In this document: positions 45,423-55,449 of the stretch, in pieces
How positions within the stretch are numbered: the stretch's first letter is position 1
How the letters are laid out: the number at the start of each line of letters is the position of its first letter
Assembly: GCF_000003815.2 (NCBI RefSeq)
Contig: NC_049985.1
Span: forward strand, 23,625,406-23,689,405
DNA length: 64,000 bases
Source of the DNA: Branchiostoma floridae
Lineage: Eukaryota; Chordata; Leptocardii; Amphioxiformes; Branchiostomatidae
Reading direction: 5' to 3'
The notes under the pieces: generated by a model
What the model was told of the DNA's origin: nothing
Database searches by the model: none
What the model saw: only the letters and a program-made list of their open reading frames with translations
Made by a program: the position numbers and the translations under genes

Positions 45423-46172
45423 GAACATGTTCTCAGTTAAAAACAGAAATTCTATCACACGATGTGTGGAGATTCCACACAATGTGTGGAGATTCCACAC
45501 GTCGTGTGGAAACCTGCACACATCGTGTGGAAACTCCACACGTCGTGTGGAAACTCCACACATTGTGTGGAAACTCCACACATTGTGTGGAAACCTGCAC
45601 ACATCGTGTGGAAACCCCACACATCGTGTGGAAACCCCACACATCGTGTGGAAACTCCACACATCGTGTGGAAACTGCAATCTGTCCTATGGCGATTGAT
45701 GAGCAGCGCGTGACGCTTGTCCATGTAAACAGCCCCCGTAACACACGGCGGCATCACATGTCACGTGTTGCCTCCAGGGTTGGGCGTACGGCAGACATTG
45801 GGCAGTTTGCGGCATCACTGAATGTGCCGATGTCGTAGGCAGCCCACTTTCGCTTTGCAGTAGGTCAGGGGTCATATGCGAATGCCTGAGACCTTTCCCA
45901 CCCTTGATTCAACCCACGCCACACTCGTCTGGTCACCAGGGTTCACGGCTGTGCGCTGCAGTGTGATGTGTTGTGGTGCGCCATGAGAGTCGCAGTGGGT
46001 TTGTGTGAACCGAAAACTATCCTAGGCTACTGTCCTAGGGGAATCATCATATGTCGCGCAAATTCCCTCCTATGAACCGGCCTTAGTGTGTATGTTCTAC
46101 CTTTGGTCTTTTGTATGTTCTACATGTAACGTTAGGTATAATCCATCAAAAGAGTGCTGTATTTAACTAAAC
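45423..46172 (+). mobile_element. Non-autonomous element carrying a palindromic 20-bp satellite, copy A
   Basis: Left end GAACATGTTCTCAGTTAAAA, right end near TGCTGTATTTAACTAAAC. The first ~270 bases are the tandem array (separate entry); the remaining ~490 bases contain GCGATTGATGAGCAGCGCGT and CCTAGGCTACTGTCCTAGGG. The whole unit recurs in reverse orientation at 54920-55444. It has no convincing ORF: the ~100-codon frames are the satellite. Confidence 0.8.
45460..45675. repeat. 20-bp satellite with palindromic CCACACATCGTGTGG core
   Basis: About eleven units of AAACTCCACACRTYGTGTGG. The core is an almost perfect palindrome (CCACACATCGTGTGG / CCACACGTCGTGTGG / CCACACATTGTGTGG). Some units have CCTGCACAC in place of CTCCACAC. 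Both strands are open in all frames. Confidence 0.95.
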
Positions 46173-46179
46173 ATTCAGT

Positions 46180-47315
46180 AGATCTATAGATACATGCCAG
46201 GTATCCTGACATTCCTAATAACTCCAATTCTCTTGTCTAGATTTCATCTGCTTCTAACAGGTATTTTAGGTAATACAAAATCTAACACAAAAGGAGGATA
46301 GTCGTGACACCAAGAAATTTGATATTTTTGTGTAGCCTCTTATTCTTGTCTAGGACTGAACTAATCTTTGAACTCTTTCCATGCAATCACTAATAACACT
46401 CCATTGACACAATACTTTCACAAGGGAAACATCTTTTGACAAATGCAATAAAGTGATTTAAAACCATGTTTCTAAATCCCTCCAAAATTTAAACTTCTAA
46501 GGCAGTCCCAATAAGTGGCTCACGGTTTCTATTTCGTCATTTCAGTTAGCTTAGAAAGTAATCATAGGGGCAGGAGACAAGAAACACTCTTGTTTTGTGT
46601 TCCTTGGTGATCTTTGATATCTTGTTTAGTACTCCTTAGAAAGGATGAATGCAAAGCAAAAAAGATTTGTACAGAAATGTAAGCTGTCCATAATGTTACA
46701 GCATTGTAAAATAAATGTGAAATACATCATTGCTGCTTTCTTTTCAGAGAATTTGGAGCCCTAAAAGTAAAGATTTTGTTTCCAAGCTGGTCTACAGGCT
46801 AATCTGGCCTCCCATGGAGAAAGAATCAATTGTCCCTGTTAGTGCTGTCATTAGTAATTGGCCATGAAATCAGGCTAATCTCTTAAGTACACAATGTTCT
46901 CTGGGGGCTGGATCTAGAAACCTGTCCCTGGGGTAACATCATATATTCCAAGCACCACCAACTGGAACTGTCTGTACTACTCCTATGCCGGTTTTCAAAT
47001 TCAAGAGAACACATATGCCTATATACCATAATACCCTCATTGTTTACAAAAGATTGGTAGCAGATGTTCAAGGCAGAGCCAGCCATGACATACTGGACAT
47101 GGTGTATCAGATATCATTGCTATGTATTCAAGATCTAATCTGCAGAATGTTGGTAAAAAAAATTCTGACCAGACAGGTTTCTCTGACATCCACTACCAGT
47201 ATACCCCAATTTGGGGTGAAGAGCTGGGCTGCTCATAACATTACAATCTTTCACCCCAAGATCTGCTTGGAGATCTGTTTTAGCTTCTGCCTTCCGAAGT
47301 CTAAGTTTGTATAGA
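46180..47315. other. Intergenic sequence with no recognised gene
   Basis: AT-rich; the 109-codon + frame at 46985-47314 shows no domain I recognise and no conserved composition. Left unassigned. Confidence 0.45.
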
Positions 47316-47321
47316 AGCTGA

Positions 47322-47609
47322 TCATAATAATGATAATAATAATGATAATCATCTGGTGTATTTTGCCAGCCAGTAGGTACCCCAAGTATGAGTAATGAGG
47401 CTGTTTAACATGGTCGAGGCACCTCCTTGAGCACGGGACCCCCGTTTTACGTCCCTCCCGGAAGACGATTTCGTGGAAAACTTCGTGAGGCTACAGCAAT
47501 CCGGACGTCCTTGGGTGGGGGACTCCCATGCAAGTACTGTCCGGACCGCTCGTTGCTTAACTTCAGAGATCGAGGGATCGGGTGTACCAACGCGCCACGT
47601 GGCCGTAAC
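47322..47609 (-). mobile_element. 5S-rRNA-derived SINE, minus strand
   Basis: On the minus strand, 47609-47488 (122 bases) follows a 5S rRNA from end to end: GTTACGGCCACGTGGCGCG, CACCCGATCCCTCGATCTCT, GAAGTTAAGCAACG, GTACTTGCATGGGAGTCCCC and GATTGCTGTAGCCT. A body follows (TTCCGGGAGGGACGTAAAAC, GGGGGTCCCGTGCTCAAGGA, ATGTTAAACAGCC) and a tail of ATTATCATTATT repeats. The body blocks resemble those of the tRNA-headed SINEs in this window. It is not a working 5S gene: it has several substitutions and no T-run terminator. Confidence 0.82.
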
Positions 47610-47993
47610 TGAAAGGAGTTGATAAAAACAGGACTAAGGCAGGATTCTATTCCCACAGATAGAATCCAGTTTCCCAAAACTGTATACTACCACTACACTA
47701 TTATGGGACAACTGTACAAAGGAAATCTTCATTCTCTCCCCTCACCCATTTTCTCCATCATGTGTTAGAATCCATGCAAGAGTCAACGTTTGATTTAATA
47801 CATCTGCTTATCCTTAAAAGTTTTTTTCCAGACTCTGTGAGACTCCATCAATTACAAAATATAGTTAGTGTGTCTGCACATGTCTAAAATGCATTTGACA
47901 TCATCAAGTTATTGTGACAAAGTAAAGAAGAAATTCTGTACAAGGTACAGTATTCAGTTTCTTCTGTAAACACAGGGAATAGCCATCCTGGTG

Positions 47994-48207
47994 TACTCTC
48001 ATGATAGCAGAGGTTAGGCTCCGGTTGTTTTTACATCTTTTTTTAGTCGCTTTTATAGGGCTTTCTATTTTGTATTGTTTCTTGAAGTCCGCCAGCCAAA
48101 GTAAGGTTTTGACAATACAAGATACAATACAAAACAGAAAGCCTGATAAAAACGACTAAAAAAAATGTAAAAAAAACAACCAGAGCCAAACCTCTGCTTG
48201 GAGAGTA
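47994..48207. mobile_element. MITE with TACTCTCC...CCTCTGCTTGGAGAGTA termini
   Basis: Right end CCTCTGCTTGGAGAGTA is intact; the left end is partly altered (TACTCTCATGATAGCAGAGG). Interior GGCTTTCTATTTTGTATTG and CAATACAAAACAGAAAGCC pair. Same family as 19581. Confidence 0.8.
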
Positions 48208-48822
48208 ATCCTGATGTTCCCAATTAGGAAACCAGCAGGGAATTCTCAGGCCATCCACCAGAGTGGCCAAACCAGGTCAAAGAAAGGTTACCATACAGCT
48301 GGGTGTATTATGTTTCATACACTATGTCCCTCCAAGCCCTATCACTGTATGTTTATCTTTCATAGAATGTATAAAGGATGTTTTTTATACAATACATGTG
48401 AATTTATGTGTGAAAAAAAAATTCGAATATGTCCCTTTATTCACTCATGCTGGTTTAACCATTACATGTTTTTGCAATGGAAAGTCTGAAAACAAATTAT
48501 GAATGCATAGTTCAACTGGAAGTTTGTTTGTTTGTTCTAGACTGTCACCTCCGTTTTCGTATGGACACTCGGACTCTAGTTTGTTGGTAGCATGAACGTT
48601 TGTTACGGATAGTAGTCTCTTTTTACCTATGTACAATATATGATGATCTTTCAGTAATGACTGGTTACAGAGTAAATAGGGATTTCTAACAAGGGAAAAG
48701 GGGATACAGTATATGATGGATTTCCTGATAAGTATTTAGATGTGCCCACAAGTGACCTAGTTACAGAGGAAAGACTCAATAGTGGGGAGGTCCAGGACAG
48801 TAGAGGGTTTTGCCCTGTATTA

Positions 48823-49261
48823 GGCCATACCAATTTAATTTCTTGGTTCACGGATTTTCAAAAAAATAGATAGAGAGAGAGCGACAGGGCGGAAAAAAAA
48901 AATTGTAAAATGGTTGGGGTAAAGATAAGGGCAAATCCAAAACATAAGGAATAAAAAGTTTTCAGCTTGAAAAAAGTACAAAAACACCATACTGTACAGT
49001 AACAGAACCTGTTCGTTGAAAATTACAAAAGTAGTGTCAGTTTTTATGTTTGTCCCATCTTTCATGAATGAAAAATATAACAGCAATAACAATGCCCACA
49101 TTTTAAGGAGCTTATAATATAAAGGCCAATCTGCTACACCAGAAAGTTGGTGAATGGTCTCTTTAATGGTGAAAATTTGCTGAGTGGTAATTTTTATTTT
49201 TTATTTTCCAAAAAATAGGAGCGAGCGAATCCGTGAACCAATCATTAAAATTGGTATGGCC
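48823..49261. mobile_element. Harbinger-like MITE with TTA target duplication
   Basis: Starts GGCCATACCAATTTAATTTC and ends TTAAAATTGGTATGGCC, with the inner arm GGTTCACGGATT matching AATCCGTGAACC. TTA lies directly outside both ends (48820-48822, 49262-49264). GGC-type termini and a TTA/TAA duplication are features of PIF/Harbinger elements. No transposase. Confidence 0.83.
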
Positions 49262-49269
49262 TTAGTACT

Positions 49270-51075
49270 AGTAGCTTTTGGGTGGAAACACACTTCAAGA
49301 CTTCAAATCCTGACAGACCTTTGATCACTTTTAGAACTAACTCCATGTAGGGGCTGTTTCCAGAGGTGGTCTGAGTTTCCACATAAAATTCTCCATGGAC
49401 AAGGAAACCATGCTAAGGGGAAACAGGCAGACCAGCAGGCACTTGGGCAAACAGAGTGTGAACAGAGCTTCTTTGTGACCTGTTCATGACCTTATTTTAG
49501 TTTCAGTGTAACTGTTATCCCTACCCAACAAAAGAAGTTCAACTCTACTCTACTCTACTATTAATATTGTATTCACATTTTCAAAACTTTTCACTTACAT
49601 TGTAACTGTATATATAAAACATCATTGAGCCTGAGATTTTTTCAGCTGCTTGGGGATCGCTCATTTCATCCGTAGAGGTGGTGGAAGATCAAGACATCTG
49701 AATGGATGTATGCAATTAACAATAGATAGCAGCTTAAACATTGAGACCCAGAAAAGCTTGAACAATCATCCCTTTCCTAAGTGTACATTCAGTCAAGTAT
49801 TTCACAAGCCTAGCATGGTCTACCACAGGCCTGATCCACCACAATGAACCTCCCCAGCAGCTAGCTCCACAGTGCTTGGCTCAGTGGGCCACAGATTGTA
49901 TTTCAGGACACCGTGTCATCAACCCCCAGACCACCATGTGACATGTGAAAGTGATGCAATTCCAGACTGCCTCCTGGGCCATGTGGGCCATTAGTCTGTG
50001 TAACACAAACTCCGCTGTCCAGGGCTATAACTGTTTGGCGGGCTGCTATAAGCGAGATTTAATCAGGCTAGTGGGCCATAGAAAACACTGGCCAGCTTCC
50101 TAGCTCCAGGGACCAGGCAACATGCCCCTTTAGGACAGGCCCTCTCAGTTAGACCCAATCCTCAAATTTCCTTGAGAGCATGTATGTCCTTGAGTCCAGG
50201 AGGTGATGGTCATAATGCTAAATAGCCTGGTATCCAAACCCCAGCCTGATCTCAGGTATCTATGATCTATCGTGCAGGGGTCTGGCAGGATTTTTGAGGT
50301 TGGGGTATGGTATCCAGGCTATAATGCTAAGGCTCTGGAAGCAGTCTAGCACCCAGGCTAGCCTATTCTGCCCTGGCTTATACTATAGTACTGTTATAAG
50401 TTATACTTTGTAATGTACAGCTTGAGCAAGAAAGCAGTAATTACACAGTGATAATACTATAACACTCAAAACTGGTAACTCCAGAGAAGCCATCATTCTA
50501 TCATCACATAAGGCTGGTTTCAGATATGCAACTGAGCTCAGCTGTGTCCTCCTCTGAAAGGAATTAACATCATTCTGAGAATCTGATCCTCCCCAAGGAG
50601 ACTAGTGTCATTCTTGTTCCACTGTCTGCCTCAGGGCTATGAGCCCTTTTTTTCTGACTTCTACAATGTGTATCTGACAAACAATTAGCAATTCTTAGAT
50701 CTGTTTGGTCCCCAAAATTAGTAAGTATATTTGTAGACTTAACATATTGAGTTCAATACTAAGAAATATTATAGATTGTTTCTCTGAGTTGAGTCAGGTG
50801 GGCCAGTCTCACTGTCCGGCATGTAACGTTATACCAGGAACTGGGTGTACATTTATACCTACTAGCTGCTGAGGCTGTTATCTCCAATTGGACACGCCTT
50901 GACCTGTCACTGCTCACTGCTGGAAGTAGTTAATGGTTAACTTTTAAGCAGATGTAAAGATCTGGTTCAGTCTCAGTGTTTTCAGTGCTTTTAAATGTTT
51001 TTGGAAGTTAATACACTTTCTAGGGTTTTGCCTCTTTCAATGTGGTGACTTATAAGTAATTCGTAGTACAATTCT
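49270..51075. other. Intergenic sequence with no recognised gene
   Basis: Moderate GC, no ORF longer than 65 codons, no terminal-repeat element seen. It may include an unidentified 3' UTR of either convergent gene. Confidence 0.45.
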
Positions 51076-51084
51076 CTAAGATAC

Positions 51085-51980
51085 AGAGGCGGCGGCAGGA
51101 AATTTCGTCTGGGGGGGCGAACTTTTACTGACAGAATTTTGCGGCACACGCTTACGTAGCGCCGAAGGCGCTACCCGTCGCGCCGGAGGCGCGACCACCC
51201 TAAGGGGGTCCGGGGGCATGCTCCCCCGGGAAAATTTGAAATCTAGACCCTCTAAAACGGCATTTCCTGCGTTTCGACGGGCAAATTTCGCTGCCAGACT
51301 AAGCTAAGTTTGATGGCAATTCTGTTAGAAAGACACATGGTTTTAGCGAGGGCGATGCCCCCAAATATTTTCACGATTTCGAGTACCGAAGGTGCGAGCT
51401 GTCGCAAGGTTGGTCTTTGGAAATTTCGAAATCTGCACCCTCTGAAACGACATTTTCTGTATTTTGAGGGACAAATTTTGCTTGCAGACTCCGCTAAATC
51501 TTATGCCATTTTTGTCATAGAAAAATATGTTTGAGGGCGATGACCTAAGCTACCACGCACAAATTTTCACCATGTCGTTGTGACCGCCGGAGGCGCAAGT
51601 CATCGCTAGGGAGGTCCGGAGAAAATTTTAAAATCTTGACCGTCTGAAACGTCATTTCCTGAATTTCAGTGGCACATTCTGCTTGTAAACTAAGCTAAGT
51701 ACGATAGTACAATTTCTATTGGTTTAAAAGATTTTTCAGAGCAACGCTCCCGCAACAAGACGCAGTCGTCACAAGGGAGGTCTGGCGAAATTTTGAAATC
51801 GGGACTCTCTGAAACGCCATTTCGTGCATTTTCAGGGGTAAACTTTGCTGTTAGACTAGCTTGATTTTATGAAATTTCCATCATCAAAAAAATACACAAC
51901 GTTTCAGCTTGATTTTTTGGGGGGGCGACGCCCCCCCCAACATATTTTCCGGGGGGGCAGCCGGGGGGGCAGGGGGGATC
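51085..51980 (+). repeat. G-rich element with four ~200-bp internal repeats
   Basis: Repeating theme: GGTCCGGGGGCATGCTCCCC or a decayed form, GGAAAATTTGAAATCTNGACCCTCTGAAACG, CATTTCCTGCATTTTGAGGG, CAAATTTTGCTTGCAGACTAAGCTAAG. CGCCGAAGGCG and CGCCGGAGGCGCGA are local palindromes. It is bounded by GGGGGGGC runs at about 51110 and 51920-51975. Confidence 0.75.
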
Positions 51981-52351
51981 AAGATGTCTGAATGGTTGAA
52001 CTTAAATATTTGACCCCAAAGTCAGTAACTGTTTTCAGCATGTAGAACACATCTTAATGATGTATGAGTAAATGTGGACATTTATGCAAGATTTTTGACA
52101 CCACAACCTTATCATCCTAGTAGACATTACCTTAAATTTGCTTGGCAATTCAAAACTGAGCATTTAACCATTACCAGAACTTCCAATGCTTCATTACATC
52201 CCAAGGCAGATTTGCAGAAACATTCAATTTTATATCATCTGATATTTTCCTCATTTTGTAGTTGACTACTCAAGTACTTTATAATTGGAAAATGTAGCGC
52301 ATACTGTATAAAAGACACACAAGGGGGGAGATGGTAATTCTGGCCTCAACA

Positions 52352-52878
52352 CATGCCCGTAGCCAGGATTTCGGTTGGGGGGGTTCTTTTTAGTAAATGT
52401 GGGACCATCGAGCGCCGCAGGCGCGAGACTCACGCCGAAGGCGTGAGGTATCTAGGGGGGTCCGGGGGCATGCTCCCCCGGAAAAAAATGAAATTTTGAC
52501 CCTCTGAAACGCCATTTCTTGCATTTTGACCGTCAAAAATCGCTTGCGAAGTTTAATGGAATTTCTATTAAAGGACAAGGCTTTGAGGCCAACTCCCTCG
52601 ACATATTTTCACCATGTCCGACACCAAAGGTGTGAAGCGTCGCAATGGAGGTCCGGGGAAATTTTGAAATCTGGACCCTCTGAAAAGCCATTTCCTGCAC
52701 TTTCTGGGGCAAATTTTGCTGATAGACTCACTATGATTGGCTGAAATGTCTATCAAGGAAAAATGCAAATCAGTCATGCCTTTGAAAAAAAATCTTGGAC
52801 ATGAAAAAGTGGACCTTCGATCCTGAAAAAGCGGACCTTTTGAGCGAGTGGGGGGGGTTCTTCCGAACTACGGGCATG
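52352..52878. mobile_element. G-rich element with CATGCCCGTAG terminal repeats
   Basis: Begins CATGCCCGTAG and ends CTACGGGCATG. The interior holds two units of the same theme as 51085 (GGGGTCCGGGGGCATGCTCC, AAATTTTGAAATCTGGACCC) plus CACGCCGAAGGCGTGAG. It therefore shows what a complete element of the 51085 family looks like. Confidence 0.8.
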
Positions 52879-53371
52879 CAACAGGCCAAAGCTCTAATCT
52901 CTCATCGTCTAACACAAAACAGATGTGGCTACTGTAGATCTGCAATGATCCATCTTTTGTGGAACATGGATAGACACATATAATATTGGCCCTAGATAGA
53001 CCTGTTTATAAGCCTAGGGAAACTTCTCCTGTGGAATACTATTTAAGCAAATTGGCGAAATGATCACCATCATTAAAATATTCAATCTGATCAATCTTAA
53101 TGATCAATCTTCAAGTTTACTTCTTCCTATGACCAAAGATACTAATGAAAACAATAGATCTCTTGTTTCTCTATGATACAAAGTAACTCTGTGCATACAT
53201 ATGCTGTTAAATGCAACTTTATAGTAATTGGTGTGAATGAGGACAAAGTGGGTTAGAGGTTAATTCTTTGATAACAATAATTTAGTTTTGTGATGACTTT
53301 TGAGTCTACTAGTACCTCTTTACCATCTGCCTGAAAGTGTTCTGTAGGGTTTTCTCTCTGTCAGAGGCTAA

Positions 53372-54090
53372 GGCCGACTTTAGACAGACAACACTTTCAT
53401 AGTCGTGCGACTGTTGTTGTCGACAACGTCGCCGGCGACGATATTTTTAGGCTGTCTAAAGAGGATCAAAATAGTCGTGCGAGGGTTTTTATGGAATCAT
53501 CGTGCGACCACCTCGGACCCAGTCGCGCGACCCTTCAGCGGGGGGTCCGCGACTATTCCTCACATGTCTAAAGAAAAATCGTCGCCGGCGACGGGACTGG
53601 ATCATATGCTAATAAGCCTGCAGCATGTTTTTTTCTATTTGAAAGGGCATTTTTCTCCGTAAATATACATGCAGTCAGTATGGAAACGTATTTTTGTCAT
53701 CAGAAACTGCCTGTTCCAGCGCAATGCCCCGCCACCAGTGGCTACATCCTTCATGATACTAGTAGTAATCTGTAATACCACCGGCGGCCATGAACGCCGG
53801 GTTTAATTCCAGATTTTCCCGTCTCTGTGCCATTCTTTGTTGGGGACAATGTTTGTTTGCAAGCAAAAGAATATTAATCTGCTGCATGACGAAAATGAAG
53901 AATTCTCCCGCCATTTTTAATTTGCAAGCAAGAGGTCACTGTGGGTCACGCACGCACGCACCGCATTGGAATCCTGCGCCGCGGGTGTCCCGCAATACTC
54001 TGAACGCTTGTCTAAAGACAACCGTTGCCCACAACGAATAGTTAATAACAGTCGCACGACTATATAAGTGTTGTCTGTTTGAAGTGGGCC
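53372..54090. mobile_element. 719-bp Harbinger-like MITE with TAA target duplication
   Basis: Left end GGCCGACTTTAGACAGACAA, CACTTTCATAGTCGTGCGAC; right end GTCGCACGACTATATAAGTG, TTGTCTGTTTGAAGTGGGCC. TAA flanks both ends (53369-53371, 54091-54093). Inside are repeated GTCGCCGGCGAC palindromes. No transposase ORF. Confidence 0.87.
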
Positions 54091-54312
54091 TAAGTGAGGT
54101 CACATCATCACTCACATGGGACTCTGATACAAATCTATCTGTCACGGCTTGTTATACACTAATGCTTATTAAGTAAATACAAACAGCAGGGAATAGCTTC
54201 TGTTTTAGCCAGGGCAAGACTTCAAGCATGAGTAATAGTGTATATAACTTAATATGATAGCCCTTAGGTATAATTAAGGGGTAATGACCTGACCCGCACT
54301 GTGAAGTGCGAA

Positions 54313-54435
54313 TATGGTGTCATAAGGCCTGGTCCTTTGTTATAAGCACCAAATAAAACCAACAAATGAGTGAAGCGAACAAGGGGTGGTTTTATAAGGT
54401 GGTAATAGCAAAGGACCAGGCCTTATGACACCATA
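54313..54435. repeat. Inverted repeat with TATGGTGTCATAAGGCCTGG arms
   Basis: A 27-base arm (54313-54339) is perfectly complementary to 54409-54435; weaker pairing extends inwards (TTATAAGCACCAAATAAAACC with GGTTTTATAAGGTGGTAATA). A foldback element of about 125 bp. Confidence 0.85.
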
Positions 54436-54754
54436 CACAATGAGAAATAGGTGGGTCATTAACATATTTAGCATATAGCCTACTGAAAATGACACATTCA
54501 AGTCTTAGAGATACAAATTCCAATAGAACTTGTATCTCTTGAATGTAATAAATACAAACTTTAAAGTTTATCTGTGTTGGTAGAAGTCATTATTGAACTA
54601 GTTAAATTGTAATTTCCAACACACCCAAATTTTCGACTGAACAGCTCCAGCTGCTGTGACATCACGTTATGCAGATTGAACACGTGACGCAATACGCAGT
54701 GGATCATAGGGTTCAGGTTCCCTGACCACAGACGCCCGAGTTCAACAACCTCAG

Positions 54755-54919
54755 AACTTTCCCAACATATTCACATAGAATCACCAGGTCATTCGGTTTC
54801 ACTGGACAAAGTTAAAATCATGGACATAGAGCCAAACTTTTTTGCTAGAGAGATCAAAGAAGCCATCTACATCAGAGCTTTACAACCATCCCTGAACAGA
54901 GATGGTGGGCGCTATAGTA
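54755..54919 (+). pseudogene. Penelope-like element GIY-YIG domain C-terminus (fragment)
   Basis: One frame reads HIESPGHSVSLDKVKIMDIE, PNFFAREIKEAIYIRALQPS, LNRDGGRYS. The KVKIMDxEPxxFxREIKEAIYIR...PSLNRDGG signature is that of the GIY-YIG endonuclease end of Penelope-like retroelements. Upstream the frame is lost, and downstream it runs straight into the inverted element at 54920. It is a short dead fragment, not a gene. Confidence 0.6.
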
Positions 54920-55444
54920 GTTTAGTTAAATACTGCACACTTTTGATGGAATATACCTAGAACATACATAAGACCGAAGGTAGAACATACTACGACCGGT
55001 TCATAGGAGGGAATTTGCGCGACATATGATGATTCCCCTAGGACAGTAGCCTAGGATAGTTTTCGGTTCACACAAACCCACTGCGACTCTCATGGCGCAC
55101 CACAACACATCACACTGCAGCGCACAGCCGTGAACCCTGGTGACCAGACGAGTGTGGCGTGGGTTGAATCAAGGGTGGGAAAGGTCTCAGGCATTTGCAT
55201 ATGACCCCTGACCTACTGCAAAGCGAAAGTGGGCTGCCTACGACATCGGCACATTCAGTGATGCCGCAAACTGCGCTGCTCATCAATCGCCATAGGACAG
55301 ATTGCAGTTTCCACACGATGTGTGGAGTTTCCACACGATGTGTGGGGTTTCCACACGATGTGTGGGGTTTCCACACGATGTGCATTGTGTGGAATCTCCA
55401 CACATCGTGTGATAGAATTTCTGTTTTTAACTGAGAACATGTTC
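54920..55444 (-). mobile_element. Non-autonomous element with palindromic satellite, copy B (inverted)
   Basis: The reverse complement of 45423-46172: starts GTTTAGTTAAATACTGCACA and ends CTGAGAACATGTTC. It has about five satellite units (55310-55410) instead of about eleven, and lacks about 110 bases found in copy A around 45708-45815. Confidence 0.85.
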
Positions 55445-55449
55445 CTGAT

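Noticed and set aside
45460-45675. CRISPR array
   Set aside because: The units are directly adjacent 20-mers without unique spacers, in an animal genome; this is a satellite.
45460-45675. Clustered RBPJ-binding sites
   Set aside because: The unit has GTGTGGAAAC, which lacks the GTGGGAA core expected for RBPJ; proximity to the RBPJ gene is coincidence.
45384-45838. Five frames of 83-124 codons with HTSCGN or FPHDVWG repeats
   Set aside because: Translations of the 20-bp palindromic satellite on both strands.
47447-47677. 76-codon minus-strand ORF
   Set aside because: It overlaps the 5S-rRNA-derived SINE and has no protein character.
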